A stretch of DNA of 64,000 nucleotides from Ostrinia nubilalis (lineage: Eukaryota; Arthropoda; Insecta; Lepidoptera; Crambidae), in NCBI RefSeq assembly GCF_963855985.1, contig NC_087118.1, positions 3,720,001-3,784,000 of the forward strand, written 5' to 3'. Of this stretch, positions 1 to 11,949 are shown piece by piece; position 1 is the stretch's first letter, and each line of letters opens with the position of its first letter. The translations under genes and the position numbers were made by a program. The notes beneath the pieces are model-generated. The model had not been told where the DNA came from. It was given only the letters and a program-made list of their open reading frames with translations, and did not search any database.

Positions 1-292
1 AGGAGGGTTATGAGTTTGACAGGCTATGTATGTATGTATGTATGTATGTATGTATGTATGTTCATGTGTTCCCTCGTAACTTCTAAACTACTTATCAGAA
101 TTCGACAAATGACATATCATTAGAAGCGTCTTAATTGTCCGCTGGTTATAGGCTATATGGGGTTTCACAAAATCGAATGTGGCGCCCTCTAGCGGACAAA
201 ACATACAGAGTAAAAAAATAAAGTTAAGATAAATATGCCGTGTTTGGTATCATTTGAAAGCGCTTTACTTGTACATTTTGAATATATATATA

Positions 293-2184
293 CAGGGTGT
301 CCCGTAATGTAACGTCAAGCCGGAACTGGGTGTTGAGGCAAGTTGTGCTGGTTATCAGAAAAATATAAAAAAAAATCTATGTGGCATATTTTCAAAATAA
401 TAGGCATTTAAAAAAAATCTAAAAATTCTACTCCAGGTGACGGTCCTTTTACTCGTGTTGCCACAAATTTTTACTTTTTCCAAATTTTTTTTTTGTTATG
501 TAACCCTGAATAATGCTTCTCTAAATTGTTATCAAAATTACAAAACCAGCTGCTCCAACTTGGCTGAAAAAAATACATTATTCCCAAAAAAAAAATCAAA
601 ATAAAAATTTTGCCTAGTTTAAACTGACTGTACTGAAAAAAAATTGTACTACGCGAGTGTGGCAAGTGACGTCATAATTTGGCGCATTTAGTAAGGATTC
701 CAAAATGGTATAACACTTGGTAAATTTTTGCTGTAATTGTCGACAATTTTTGGTTTTTTGGAAATAGTCCCGTTTTTAACTTTATCTACCTTGGTTAAAA
801 ATTATTATTCTAATGTGCCCAAAATTCAAGTTTCTGTGACTGACTACCGTGCAGTCAGTCACAGAAACTTTTGTCACCATGACAGTAATAATAATTAGTA
901 GTTGACATACTGTGACAAAAGTCACCCGTGCGCGCGCGCCTTTACTTTACTACCTGCTCTGCCTGCACTTGTACTTGGCAACAGGGATAATATGGATATT
1001 ATGAAGTTTCGGTTATGGATACGGTTACGGATATTAGAATAATATTATACCGGTTTCGGTTACGGTCACGGATATGAAATCATTTCAGATTATCCGAAAG
1101 TTTCGGATAATTTCGATTACGGAATTATTAGAATTTCAAAAATGTAGGTATAATACAAATAGCAAGATGCTGCGTGAGCGTGACCCACATAGCTACTTTA
1201 TGTACCAACTAAGACGACACCTATGTATGATAAAGGTAAAACAGGCTGGCATATTAGATGGTGCCAGCGAATGCCAGACAAGTTGGTAACAAATATTAAG
1301 ATTTAAAGTACAATTCCAAGATGGGCCGCAGACCGCAAACTGCAACCGCAAACTGCAAAACTATGAAATCGACAGCGAGGCATTGCAGCTGCGGCGTGTA
1401 TGTATACTGCAGATTTCATAGAGTTTTGCAGTTTGGAATGGTACCCTTAAGACTCCGCCTTTATCCGAAACTATCCGTAACTTTTGAATCAGTTTCGGTT
1501 ACGGTTATGGATATTTTTTTATTTCGGATATCCGATAGTTTCGGTTACGGTTACGGATATCCATAACATCCCTGCTTGGTAAGATGGCCCTCTCCGTCCC
1601 GCTCATACCTTTTAAAATGGCTTCTCCACCTCACTTAAGCCAGAAACTTGAATTTTGGGCACATTAGAATAATATTTTTAACCAAGGTAGATAAAGTTAA
1701 AAACGGGATTATTTCCAATAAACAAAAATTGTCGACAATTACAGCAAGATTTTACAAAGTGTTATACCATTTTGGAATCCTTACTAAATGCGCCAAATTA
1801 TGACGTCGCTTGCCACACTCGCGTAGTAAAATTTTTTTTCAGTACAGTCAGTTTAAACTAGGCAAAATTTTTATTTTGATATTTTTTTTGGGAATAATGT
1901 ATTTTTTTCAGCCAAGTTGGAGCAGCTGGTTTTGTAATTTTGATAACAATTTAGAGAAGCATTATTCAGGGTTACATAACAAAAAAAAAAATTTAGAAAA
2001 AGTGAAGATTTGTGGCAACACGAGTAAAAAGACCGTCACCGGTAGTAGAATTTTTTTATTTTTTTTTAAATGCCTATTATTTTGACAAAATGCCACATAG
2101 ATTTTTTTTTATATTTTTCTGATAACCAGCATAACTTGCCTCAACACCCAGTTCCGGCTTGACGTTACATTACGGGACACCCTG
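293..2184. mobile_element. TA-flanked foldback element (CAGGGTGTCCCG termini) nested in copy A
   Basis: The termini are CAGGGTGTCCCGTAATG and its reverse complement, each bordered by TA, as expected for a Tc1/mariner-type TA duplication. The inverted arms are about 540 bp (293-835 and 1644-2184). The centre holds a short palindrome (833-950) and a hAT-type MITE. The same nested element occurs at 30640-32530, 47718-49608 and 52810-54700, each 1,891 bp. A rearranged relative stands alone at 42019-44022. There is no transposase, so it is non-autonomous. Assignment to Tc1/mariner rests only on termini and TA. Confidence 0.8.
982..1574. mobile_element. hAT-type MITE nested in the foldback
   Basis: The element begins CAGGGATAATATGGATAT and ends ATATCCATAACATCCCTG, a hAT-like CAGGG terminus. 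It is flanked by 8-bp repeats differing at one base: CTTGGCAA (974-981) and CTTGGTAA (1575-1582). An 8-bp duplication is the hAT signature. The interior is rich in CGGTTACGGATATCCG-like inverted motifs and has no transposase. The same insertion is present in copies B, C and D, so it predates amplification of the compound. Confidence 0.75.
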
Positions 2185-2355
2185 TATATTACTAGCATTT
2201 GCTTGTGACTTTACCTGTATTCATGGGCTGATTGCATATAATTCAGATCTTTTCGTTCATAGCTTCTTTACTACTTATAAGTTCATCAATTTAACTTTTG
2301 TTAATACATATTATGCGCCACAAATACACTTTAACACCAAAATAGTACAAATAAT

Positions 2356-2675
2356 AAAAAGTAAAAAAACTAAAACCCAACTACGACAAAAAACGACGCT
2401 GAAAAAGTATAAAACAAGATTTTCAGAATACTGAACTGAACGAAGTTGCCAATGTAGTTGCATAGTAATTTTCATGTTTGGAAAGGCGTAGTCACACGTT
2501 ACTTAAACCTACCTACCGTAGCACTTTGACAACGTGTGACTGCGGTTTTCCAAACATGAAAATTACTATGCAACTACATTGGCAACTTCGTTCAGTTCAG
2601 TATTCTGAAAATCTTGTTTTATACTTTTTCAGCGTCGTTTTTTGTCGTAGTTGGGTTTTAGTTTTTTTACTTTTT
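2356..2675. repeat. Terminal hairpin of the compound element
   Basis: This is a near-perfect inverted repeat with arms of about 130 bp (2356-2484 and 2546-2675). The 61-bp loop contains a second small inverted repeat (GTCACACGTT / AACGTGTGAC). It forms one end of the compound in all four copies. The H family has a comparable hairpin (57316-57600) at one of its ends. Confidence 0.85.
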
Positions 2676-4994
2676 TAGGCTAAGTGTACGAATGTCTGTA
2701 TAGTTTGTCTGTATATTATAATATGTCTACCGGTACCATCCGCGGTAGAACATTATTATTGAAACTGACTCAGATACTGGATACCTGTATTATCGTGACA
2801 TTGGTTCTGCTAATAAAATATTTGATTAGATTTGACTTAATTTAATTTGCTGACAAGGCTGATCACATTTCTCAATTATATTGACTTCTTTATTCTTACC
2901 TATAATGTAAGAAATTAAGAAGAAAGAATATAGGTACATTTATTATTCACATTAAAACAGCAAATTACAAATTTGGACAGCGTATAAATTAATTTGGAAA
3001 TAATACCAAAAAGGCTTCCACTCAGCATTTCCTTTCCAATCGCGTGTGTATGTATGTATGTATATATATATTATACAACCATTTCATAATTAATTTCCAC
3101 TCCTTTTTTATTCCCACATATATCACGTCCTTCCACGACTAGCAATTTTGATTTACAACGTTGATCGCTTGTTTATAATCGTTCCACTACATAATATTGG
3201 CTTTATCCCTGGCTATGCAAGATGACTATTACAACCCTGCCTTTTATATGCCTTTGTATCTTTGATAATGTACCCTTGGTGATTGATTGGTGCTAACCAT
3301 TGAGGTAATTTATACAAATTATAGAACACTACACTACTTAGGTAGGTATGACCCATACAATATCAGCGATTTAGTTGCTTGCCAGCTTTAGACGTGTTAT
3401 TAAAGTTACAACAGTTTTCTTTCTTTGATGAAATAATGTGAAATGTATTTGTGGTGTGACTGTGATAAAATGCTGTGATGTGAAATAAGATGTTGCATAC
3501 ATAAACTCAAGGAATACGGCAAAGTGCCTAGGAATAACTTCCCATCGGATAATAATAAGATTCCTGGATGGCTCAAACATGGAGTGAAAATGTGGCTGTG
3601 TTCCCCAGTCGATGGAACACGTGATGTCGCGCCCCGCGCGCCCAATCAACTGCACGCGGGAAGATTCAATGTATACTACCGACAACACCACTCCTGAAGC
3701 GGAGCTCCGGGCTGACACTGTATAGGTTTGTTGTGGACACAACAAGAAGAAGAATAATTTGATGTCTTAAAATTCAATGCAATCACCACATTTGTAAGAC
3801 GCTATAATATCTACATCTGACCAACGATACAGCGCTGTGTCAACTGCATAAACAATTTGGTTTGACTTTTCAAAATGGAGTACGACTTTTGTGTACCGTC
3901 CTCTAGTTCACATTTGACACAGTAAACAGGTGTTCCGATTAGTTTTTTTTTAGTGGGATCTAGGTAGGTAAACGACATTTATTTTATATTTTTTACTTTG
4001 GTTTGTCTGACAATACCGATTCTTAATTGTACTCAGAATCAAGCACAGATTGGTTGCAATGTCGAAAAATTGATGATTATGGGCACGCTGTACTTGTATA
4101 CTACCATAATGAGTGCCGTATGCATTGGCTCACCGTCACACTGCTGACGTCTACCATATTACTTCTAATTTGACAGAGATCAGTTGACAATCTATCACTT
4201 GTGCGCGTGATACAGTAGGTACTGTAGGTTCCTTGTAAATATTTCCAATGGAAGTCACGTCCATTTTTTTTTATAATAGATATTTTAGGCTACGTCAAAT
4301 TTAATGGTTATAGGTGTACCAGAATCTCATGGCAAACAAAAATATTGGAAAAGTGTGTTTTTCATATTGTCTGCCATTGTCTATGGCTTTATTGTCACCT
4401 GTCAGCCGCTGCAGAAATTTTGTAATCTCTTCATGCCTATTTGTTATTTTTGTGAAAAAGACGAAAAAACTCAAGCAAGTCATATTGTTTTCAAAGTGTA
4501 TTGTAAAATAAGGCATAATTCAAAGTCAATCTTTGATTTTAAAGCGCGTCGTTGAGTCGACAGTAAGTTGGAGTGAAATGTTTTGATACTTACCTACATT
4601 TAGTTTATTACCTAACTGCGTCAGAAGGAGGGTTATGTTTATTTTTATATTATTCTTACCTGGGTGCTTTATCGGGGTTTTCAGGTGTATTTCATGCATT
4701 GGTGCAGAGGAATGGTGAAAATGTTATGACCATGTAAAGAAAATTGAAAAAGATTTCATCAAGCAAGTTTGAGTAATTGAAATGCTGAAAAAGCGATTTA
4801 TATTATATTAATACCTCTTTAACTTGATCATCTATTTGAAGAACAAGAAATGCAAGTGGAGTTCTTAGAATCGTTTTCTAGTTCTGAATGAAGTGATAAG
4901 TTATAAGTATGATACTTAATAAAATTATTTACAGTAATATACGGTTTACTTATTTTTCAAGACATGTTCCTATGTTAAAAACCCGATGTATAAC
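2670..4994. other. No gene recognised; AT-rich unassigned DNA
   Basis: There is no coding sequence I can support. A short TATG/TATA microsatellite lies at 3048-3070. At 4303-4327 a 25-bp stretch matches, inverted, the 5' remnant of the LINE at 8424-8450. It encodes the same short endonuclease-like words, so it may be a detached or inverted LINE fragment. An ORF at 3371-3745 (minus) has no recognisable motif. Confidence 0.4.
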
Positions 4995-5113
4995 AACATT
5001 CTTCATAAAAAATAAAATAAAAAATAAAATAAGCCTTTATTGCTGTTAATTTTTTAACTTATTTCACTATACATAATATTACAAATTATAACTAGAGGTA
5101 AGAAAAAATTCAT

Positions 5114-6065
5114 TTAAACTAAAATAGTATTTTCGGCATTCGGCTTATCTCTCCTCTTAACAGCTTGTCTTTCGACAAAGGCCTCCTCTAAGGATTTCCA
5201 TTTGTTTCTGTCCTTTGCTGTACGTAACCATTCTGGCCCAGCTACTTGCTTCAAATCGTCTTCCCATCGCTTTGGTTGTCTTCCTCTACTTCTTCTGCTT
5301 TCTCTAGGGTACCATTCCGTAATTATTCTGGTCCATTTCTCTTTCTTTTCTCCTAACATATGTCCTGTCCAGCGCCATTTTAATTTCCTGCATAATGATT
5401 GTACTTTTCCAAACTTTGTCTTCCCTTTGATCTTTTTTAATTGCATTTTATCCTTTCTTCTCACTCCTAGAACGCTTCTCTCTATCCCGTTCTGACATAT
5501 ATTTAATTTATTTTGTTGTTGTTCAGTTAAGGCCCAAGTTTGGCATCCGTATGTAAGACATGGCAATATGCAAGCATTGAAGACTTTCCGTTTTTCAGCC
5601 ATAGGCATTTCATTATTTTTCATTACTTCGCTCAACGACCAGAATCTTTTCCAAGTGTTTGCTATTCTTCTTTCTATTTCTTTCTGCATACTCTCTGTCG
5701 GTGATACTAATTGTCCCAAGTAAATGTACTCGCTTACATATTCTAACTGTTGGTTATTAACTGCAATATGAATGTATTGTGAGGAGTTGGTCATTACTTT
5801 CGTTTTTGTTATATTCATTGTGAGCCCTGCATTTGCACTTTCGTCTGATAATTGCTGCAGCATTTTTTCCAAGGTCATCGGGCATTCGGAGAAAAGTATT
5901 AAATCATCAGCGAATCTCAAATGGCTTAATTTGTCTCCATTCACGTTGAGTCCGTAATTATCCCAATCCAGTCTCCTAAAGATCAGCTCCAACACTGCTG
6001 AGAATATCTTCGGTGAAATAGGGTCACCTTGACGGACGCCTCTTTCTATCGGGAACTCTTCACCT
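5114..6065 (-). pseudogene. LINE reverse transcriptase, palm to C-terminus
   Basis: This is the C-terminal part of a non-LTR reverse transcriptase. A GVRQGDPIS motif is readable on the minus strand near 6020-6045, just upstream of the open stretch. The catalytic FADD box lies at residues 28-31 counted from the Met at 5995. A conserved YLG motif follows, then a CQTWAL segment, then a basic C-terminal domain with WRWTGHM and RGRQPKRWEDD that is typical of RTE-type elements. A one-base frame change near 6060 separates it from the upstream palm fragment. It would copy LINE RNA at a nicked target, but this copy is broken. Confidence 0.75.
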
Positions 6066-6386
6066 GACCTTTCCAGTTTTATTTGTGCTGTGCTTTTTCC
6101 ATAAATGATTTTTAATATGCGTAATGCGTATGTACTTTTTATGAACCCCTAGTTGTTCTAATGACTCCCATATGTAGTGGTGTTCAAGGGAATCAAATGC
6201 CTTGTTGAAATCCACGAAACCCAAGTAGTATATTTTGTTGTATTCCCTGTATTTCTGAAGTATCTGGCGTAGGACGTGTATGTGGTCAATGGTCGAGAAG
6301 TTGCTCCTAAATCCAGCCTGCTCCTTTGGCTGGTTTTCATCAAGCGTGTTAGTTAATCTAGACAATATTATTTTAGAAAATACTTT
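6060..6386 (-). pseudogene. LINE reverse transcriptase, finger-palm fragment
   Basis: This fragment contains EQAGFR and FVDFNKAFDS, the conserved RT blocks with the first catalytic aspartate, in the same order as other non-LTR RTs. Its 5' edge at 6387-6390 is the ATAT duplication of an inserted TIR element. On removing that insertion the RT frame runs on from the fragment at 7579-8333. A frameshift near 6060 ends it, after which the GVRQGDP block continues in another frame. Confidence 0.7.
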
Positions 6387-6390
6387 ATAT

Positions 6391-7574
6391 CGTCGGCTGA
6401 TTGCAAGAAGTCAATAACTACAAAAAGTCATTAAGTGTCCATACTAGCATGGCGATATTGGCCGCGACTTATACTATATTATGCAAGAATCAGTAAATGG
6501 ATATCTGCCGTACTTTGGAAGATTTATTTTTGTAAAACTTGATAAATACAGTTTCGTCAATTTTTATAGCATTAAAGTAATTATTGTCCATTAATGATTT
6601 TGTGTCGTAACATAGTCGATACACACACTGTTTTGACTAACTGCCAGAACTTAATAAAGATTTATAATGCGCCTATCCTTGTTCATCCCAGCCGTTCCTT
6701 AACTGCGTTTGCTGCACCTCTTCTTAATCTTGCCAACAGAGACAGTGCAGTGTGGATGACATAGAAAAGACAACACATGAGATGTTTTCTTCATGAACAT
6801 TTTCTACACGGTAGTGTCTGAGGGAGGATTATTTTGTGCTCGTGTATACCGTATTTTTATCTAGCAATTAGCATCGGTTATGTAAGAATTCGTAGCTACT
6901 GATTTACAAAATTATATCATCTGTAGTTGCGAAAATTTTGCGACAACACACGAGATGTAATCTTCATGAAAATTTTCTACACGGTAGTGTCTGAGGGAGG
7001 ATTATTTTGTGCTCGTGTATACCCTATTTTTATCTAGCAATTAGCATCGGTTATGTAAGAATTCGTAGCTACAGATTTACAAAATTATATCATCTGTAGT
7101 TGCGAAAATTTTCATGAAGAAAACATCTCGTGTGTTGTCTTTTCTATGTCATCCACACTGCACTGTTTCTGAATTTTTTGTTTAGAATGTGACCCAGAAG
7201 ATGACAGGTCATAATACATATTTCGTTATTATGATTGTTTATTATATTATTTTAAACGTAATTTAACTTGATTTAACATGTATCACGGTAATCCGATAAA
7301 GTAAAAAGTAATTACTTCTTGGTTTGTTATAGTTGGCCGTCAGTCAAAAGACATTAACTTCATATTTTGATTTTTTTAAAATACTGTGTACGTTATTTTG
7401 AAATGCCAGTAACTAAAAATTTTTACTAAGACTTATTTTTATGTATCGGCATTTTCATTGCGGCGCTACCTATTATATATTTTTTTTAAATGGCTTTTTT
7501 CTCTCCAAACTTCATTAAGCTATTTCTCGAAATCATGTTTCTGCTAGTTAATGACTTCTTGCAATCAGCCGACG
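6391..7574. mobile_element. TIR element with ATAT duplication inserted in the LINE
   Basis: The terminal inverted repeats begin CGTCGGCTGATTGCAAGAAG and match for about 30 bp. Perfect 4-bp ATAT repeats flank it (6387-6390 and 7575-7578). Removing the element and one ATAT restores the LINE frame across the junction, which fixes the boundaries. Inside is a second inverted repeat (about 6741-6796 against 7112-7167, with a GCAGTGTGGATGACATAG segment). Between those arms are two direct copies of a unit of roughly 170 bp containing ACACGGTAGTGTCTGAGG. There is no transposase. The family is unassigned. Confidence 0.8.
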
Positions 7575-7578
7575 ATAT

Positions 7579-8333
7579 ATATTAGACATTAAGCTTATTG
7601 GTCTATAATTGTTAATATCTCCTTTGTCTCCTTTTTTGTGCAGCAAAACTATCATTGATTTCGTCCAATCTTCTGGGATAACTTCTGCTGTTAATATTTC
7701 GTTAAACAAATTAGTTAATTTGGGGACGATTACTGGCATGGATATTTTAAGAAGTTCATTGGTGATTTGATCAGGACCAGGTGCTTTTCCTAGCTTCTGC
7801 GTAGTAATTGCTCTTTCTGTTTCTTCTTTTAGAATTGGTGGTATAGGTTCAGTATCTTGCGTGTTTTCTGTCATAGCCGTAGTAAGTTTGCTATTTTTGC
7901 TTTTGTACAGCTCTCTATAATATTCGGTAGCAATATTTAATATATCTGATCTTTTTGCAGTACTTCTTCCTTGTTTATCTTTCATGTTTGGCATCCAGTT
8001 CTTTTTGGATTCTAATTCTTTGAACGCTTTCTTTACTCCGCCAGTTTTCTTTATATGATATTGGAAAGTATTTTCTCTTTTTTGCTTTCTATCTTTTCTT
8101 ATACTTTTGTTGATATCTTTGCTTATTTCCGCGATCTCTTTCCGTGTTTCATTATTTTTCTTGTCTTTTAAAAGTAATTTTCTTTCTGTGAGTAATTTAA
8201 TTGTTTCGGCAGATAGTATGGCTTTATTATTTGTAGACACTTTTCGAGCTTCAGTTTTGAGAGTATTTACAAACTCGCATTCTTCATACACATACCTAAA
8301 ATGTATAGGTAGGCATTCGTACTTCATGTTCAT
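7579..8333 (-). pseudogene. LINE RT N-terminal region (linker and fingers)
   Basis: A lysine-rich linker leads into conserved RT blocks: GKAPGPDQITNELLK, then an IVLLHKKGDKGDINNYRPISL segment (its NYRPISL lies near residues 242-248 from the Met at 8333). These are motifs 0 to 2 of non-LTR RTs. The open frame runs a few codons into the inserted TIR element at 7574 and then stops. Upstream, 8340-8452 keeps a fragment of the endonuclease in a different frame, so the 5' part of the element is missing or rearranged. Confidence 0.7.
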
Positions 8334-8452
8334 TAATATTAGTCATAAATAAAAATTAAACAGTATCAAGATCGTTTAATCCAATTTCCCCAGTATTGCA
8401 CTCAACAAAGTTTATTTTCCCCATTTGCCATGAGATTCTGGTACACCTATAC

Positions 8453-10105
8453 CACATAAGTCTTCATCAATCATAATCATCACATCACAATTTCAAAAAG
8501 AAAAACGAGACCAACACAAACAGCTGTTTGTACTGTGTGAGATATCGTTTTCCTTTTTGACGGTTCATAGCTAGTCTCTGACAATTCACAACTTGCCTCG
8601 TTTTTCTTTTCTTTTTTTTCTTTTTTTTTACTGATACAATACTTGTCTTATTTTTATTATTTTTTTTGACGGGAAATCATCTTAATATCTTGAAAGTTTA
8701 AAATATTATCTTGTCTCGGGTCATGTCAATTCGTTGGAGTAGGTACTTTGTTATAAATTATGATATTTTTTTGTCTACTAACCTTAAATAGATATAAGTA
8801 GGTACTTACCAATATTTGATGTTTGTACAGATTTAGTTTTAAGACCTTTTTTAGTTAGTTTTAACACACTTAGTGTGCAAATAATTAAATGAATATGTAA
8901 TTTCAAATTGGCAATGTGAGCGCTTAGGATTTATCTGTAAGCTCACTTGCATTTAAATTAAATAAATAAATCTATATACTTTACTATAATAAATCTATCA
9001 TTTTCAGCCACCATAATAAACCTATATTATGGTGCAATTATTTCATGAAACTCAAACACACAACGATAGCAGGAGGATCGATATACTTTTAGACTACTTA
9101 TGAATTTCACAACTTTCCTTTTTGAATATTTTCTACGTACAATAAATTATTATCTTATCTCGTGTCGTTGTATGGAACTCTTTAATAACAGACTGATACC
9201 AGGCCTCCGTCACTCGCCTATGCCGGCCGAGATAATTACCTACAGCGCGCGACAACTTCAAGTTGCAAATCAGTCATGGCCGCCACGCGCCTCTGAGCAC
9301 ACGCGTATTTCTATACACGCTCGGTCGATCATCGTCGCAATCAAGGTTTATTGTTCCAACAGCACTGTTATTCTTCTTTAATGGAAAATCGTCGTCGTAT
9401 CGTATTTAGGAATAATAATTAACTGTAGTGATTTAAATAATTAAAAAAACGACACTTTTCAAATAATTTTCAAATACTTGTGACAAAAAACTGTAGCAAA
9501 AAAATTCTTTTAGCTAATAAAAATATTAACTTTACTTCACCGTGTCTATTTTCCGACACTACACCTTTTAAAACTGTTCAAGTCCAATTTCGAATTATCG
9601 CAACACTGAAGTTTATTAATAGGTACTTTAGAGATGGTACGATTATACAAACACCACTAGATTAAAGTTTACCAATCGTAAATACAATAAATGCTTCTTA
9701 AAATTACTTTTTATTTATTTTACTTTTCTTATACAACCCTGACGCTTGAGCTATGAGGTAGATCAATTCTGAACACAAAAAAATTGCGCTCTTGTGAGCG
9801 TAGTAGTAAGGTGCGATTTCGAATGCACCATGTGCGTTGGATATTTTGCATTATTATTATTACCGTTAAAATGTCGGCATCTGATCCTACACAAAGGAGT
9901 GCAATTTCTGTTGCTACTATCATGTATTCTGTGCTGATACGTACTAAACTCTTTACTAATACACTGATACTTGATTTAATATCACACTGATAGATAGGTA
10001 CTTGGTGTAATTAATAATCTCAGAGTTCAATATTTATTTATCACTAAATACTTAATTTCAATGCGGGCGGGAATCAAACACGCGCCCTCACACGTACGTG
10101 AAATT
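8453..10105. other. No gene recognised
   Basis: AT-rich DNA without a supportable gene. A moderately GC-rich patch at 9200-9320 (CCAGGCCT and GATAATTACCTACAGCG words) resembles, in inverted orientation, a patch at 25590-25690, so it may be a diverged repeat. Small ORFs at 9100 and 9784 show no family motif. Confidence 0.35.
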
Positions 10106-10111
10106 GGTGTT

Positions 10112-10240
10112 AAAATGAAGTTTGTTTATTATTCCATATTAGCAATTCACTACTTGCTTTGTTTATTATTCCATATTAGCAATTCACTACTTGTTTAGTT
10201 TATTATTCTATATTAGCAATTCACTACTTGCTTTATTTAT
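10112..10240 (+). repeat. Short tandem repeat, three units of about 40 bp
   Basis: Three consecutive near-identical units of TTTATTATTCCATATTAGC followed by AATTCACTACTTG are visible between about 10120 and 10235, each followed by a short TTTG/TTTA linker. It abuts the SINE-like repeat that begins at about 10242. Confidence 0.75.
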
Positions 10241-10241
10241 T

Positions 10242-10880
10242 ACTAGCGGCCGCCCGCGACTTCGTACGCGTGGATCCCGTTTTACCCCCTTCATCTATCT
10301 TACGCGGTTTAGATTTTTTCATACAAATGTTTTTTCCCGCTAACTCCCGTTTCCGTGGGAATTTTGCAATATCCTGTTGTAACTAAGCTTTAAGTTTACT
10401 AAGGTACCTGCACGCCAAATTTCAAGCGTCTAACTTAAGCGGTTTAGATTTTTCATACAAATGTTTTTTCCCGCTAACTCCCGTTCCCGTGGGAATTTTG
10501 TAATATCCTGTTGTAACTAAGCTTTAAGTTTACTAAGGTACCTGCATGCCAAATTTCAAGCGTCTAACTTAAGCGGTTTGATTTTTCATACAAAAGGATT
10601 TTCCCGCTAATTCCCGTTCCCGTGGGAATTCCTAAGTATCCTATAACCTGCCCAGGAGTATGAAGAATAATTGTACCAAGTTTCGTTAAAATCCGTCGAG
10701 TAGTTTTTGTTTCTATAAGGAACATACAGACAGACAGATAGACAGACAGACAGACAGACAGACAAAAATTTTACTGATTGCATTTTTGGCATCAGTATCG
10801 ATCACTTATCACCCCCTGATAGTTATTTTGAAAATATATTTCATGTACAGAATTGACCTCTCTACAGATTTATTATAAGT
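10242..10880 (+). repeat. SINE-like interspersed repeat with internal 120-bp duplications
   Basis: The head reads CTAGCGGCCGCCCGCGACTT, followed by a unit containing TTTTTTCCCGCTAACTCCCG and GGTACCTGCACGCC that recurs about three times. It ends after a GACA microsatellite (10729-10763) and an AT-rich tail. A copy in reverse orientation lies at 50477-50826. The GC-rich head is very common in lepidopteran intergenic DNA. I call it SINE-like without naming a family; a LINE 3' region is the alternative. Confidence 0.6.
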
Positions 10881-11743
10881 ATATAGATTTATTTAAGATT
10901 ATATACCCAATCAGATATCATAATTTCTTGACAATACACTATCTTGTCTCGTTTTATAGGTAGCATTGATGTAAACAGGAGGTAACCTACTCGTATTACG
11001 TATATTTCATTGTAGTGAAACAATTTAATACGTTCAGGGATACGATCATTGTAATAATATAAATTATTTAGTTCGATAAGGAATAATGATCAAAACGAGT
11101 CTCAGTGGCATTGCAAATTATAGTTTAAATAGGTACCCTTCAAGTCTGGCAGGCAGACATATTCTGTCTGCGTCAGTTTGGCTCAAATGATCTTAGATGA
11201 TTTAGTTTTAACAAGACTAATTATCATAGAATAACAAGTGACTTTTGGTAAGTAACGAGTTTGTTAATCAACATAACATCTGTGACTCATGCGTACGCGC
11301 AACAAAATCAAAAACAATATTACTATGGGTTTGTAGGTTTGGTATTGTTTGTAAAATTAAATATTAATGACTTGACGTTGATAATAATAATGATTTTGAT
11401 AAATAATAATCGGCAAATAAACTGTGAATGTACATTATGTAAGTGTAATGATTGTAGCTACCTCCCTTTTATTTTATTTTATTTATTAGGTATATAATCA
11501 TTAAAATTATTAATTACTCACTTTTATCCTCGTCGCCATTGTGGTGTCTTAAATAAAACACTGGTATATGTTCACTGTGTAAGCTAGTGCAAGCACTGAC
11601 GTCCGTCCCGTGTGGCGGCCCGACTACGACTGACCCCCCACCGCGCCGTACTAGTCAGTGTTGCCATAGCGCACACTCTTTATTTGTGTAGTAGTACACC
11701 ACAATATATTTAGAAGATTAAATCAAATTACTTACTAAAGCCC
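10881..11743. other. No gene recognised
   Basis: AT-rich intergenic DNA with a GC-richer patch at 11600-11650. I see no coding sequence or repeat structure here that I can name. Confidence 0.35.
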
Positions 11744-11941
11744 GGTCCGTGAGCACGTAGAATTTTGTCCAATGACCCCTAGCTACCCATCCTTATCGCT
11801 CGCGCGTAATTATATTGCTGTCGCGATTGTGCGACTGACACCCGCAGTAAGTATGCGAGCGCGATAGCAACATAATTACGCGCGAGCGATAAGGATGCGT
11901 AGCTAGGGGTCATTGGACAAAATTCTACGTGCTCACGGACC
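11744..11941. mobile_element. 198-bp foldback MITE
   Basis: The ends are GGTCCGTGAGCACGTAGAAT and its reverse complement. The arms are about 85 bp and include GACCCCTAGCTAC and a CGCGCGAGCGATAAGGAT segment, so nearly the whole element can fold back. No target duplication is certain. The family is unassigned. Confidence 0.75.
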
Positions 11942-11949
11942 AGACTATA

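Larger units (their letters stand above)
1..2663 (+). mobile_element. Compound repeat copy A (outer family X), cut by the window start
   Basis: This is the first of four copies of one compound element; B, C and D lie on the opposite strand at 30161-32842, 47239-49920 and 52331-55012. Copy A lacks only the outermost 20 bp, which lie before base 1. In order it holds a GGAGGGTTATGAG block, a TATG microsatellite (29-60), a 1.9-kb nested TA-flanked foldback (293-2184) that itself contains a hAT-type MITE (982-1574), about 170 bp of linker, and a terminal hairpin (2356-2675). Short ORFs inside it repeat in every copy but resemble no protein I know; I treat it as non-coding. Outer ends resemble each other (ACCCGACTACGGCAAA in complete copies against ACCCAACTACGACAAA here), which suggests a TIR. 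The mobilising enzyme is unknown. Confidence 0.85.
4995..8452 (-). mobile_element. RTE-like non-LTR retrotransposon, 5'-truncated and interrupted
   Basis: This is a minus-strand LINE. From 5' to 3' it has a short endonuclease remnant (8340-8452), the N-terminal part of the reverse transcriptase (7579-8333), a 1.18-kb inserted DNA element (6391-7574), the RT palm (6060-6386) and the RT C-terminus (5114-6065). It ends in an A-rich TTTTA-type tail at about 5005-5030. Several frameshifts show that it is dead. The C-terminal region, with its W-rich GRQPKRWEDD segment, resembles RTE-clade endonuclease-reverse transcriptases. Confidence 0.75.

Noticed and set aside
1074..2434. Five small ORFs inside compound copy A (and their repeats in B, C and D)
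   Set aside because: They recur because the repeat recurs. They lie in inverted arms, microsatellite or T-rich sequence, several on complementary strands, and none shows a protein motif.
3371..3745. A 124-codon minus-strand gene
   Set aside because: No domain, no codon or motif support, two overlapping frames of similar length, and no start or splice context.
9100..9990. Small plus-strand ORFs at 9100, 9480 and 9784
   Set aside because: All are under 100 codons in AT-rich DNA without a family motif; open by chance.
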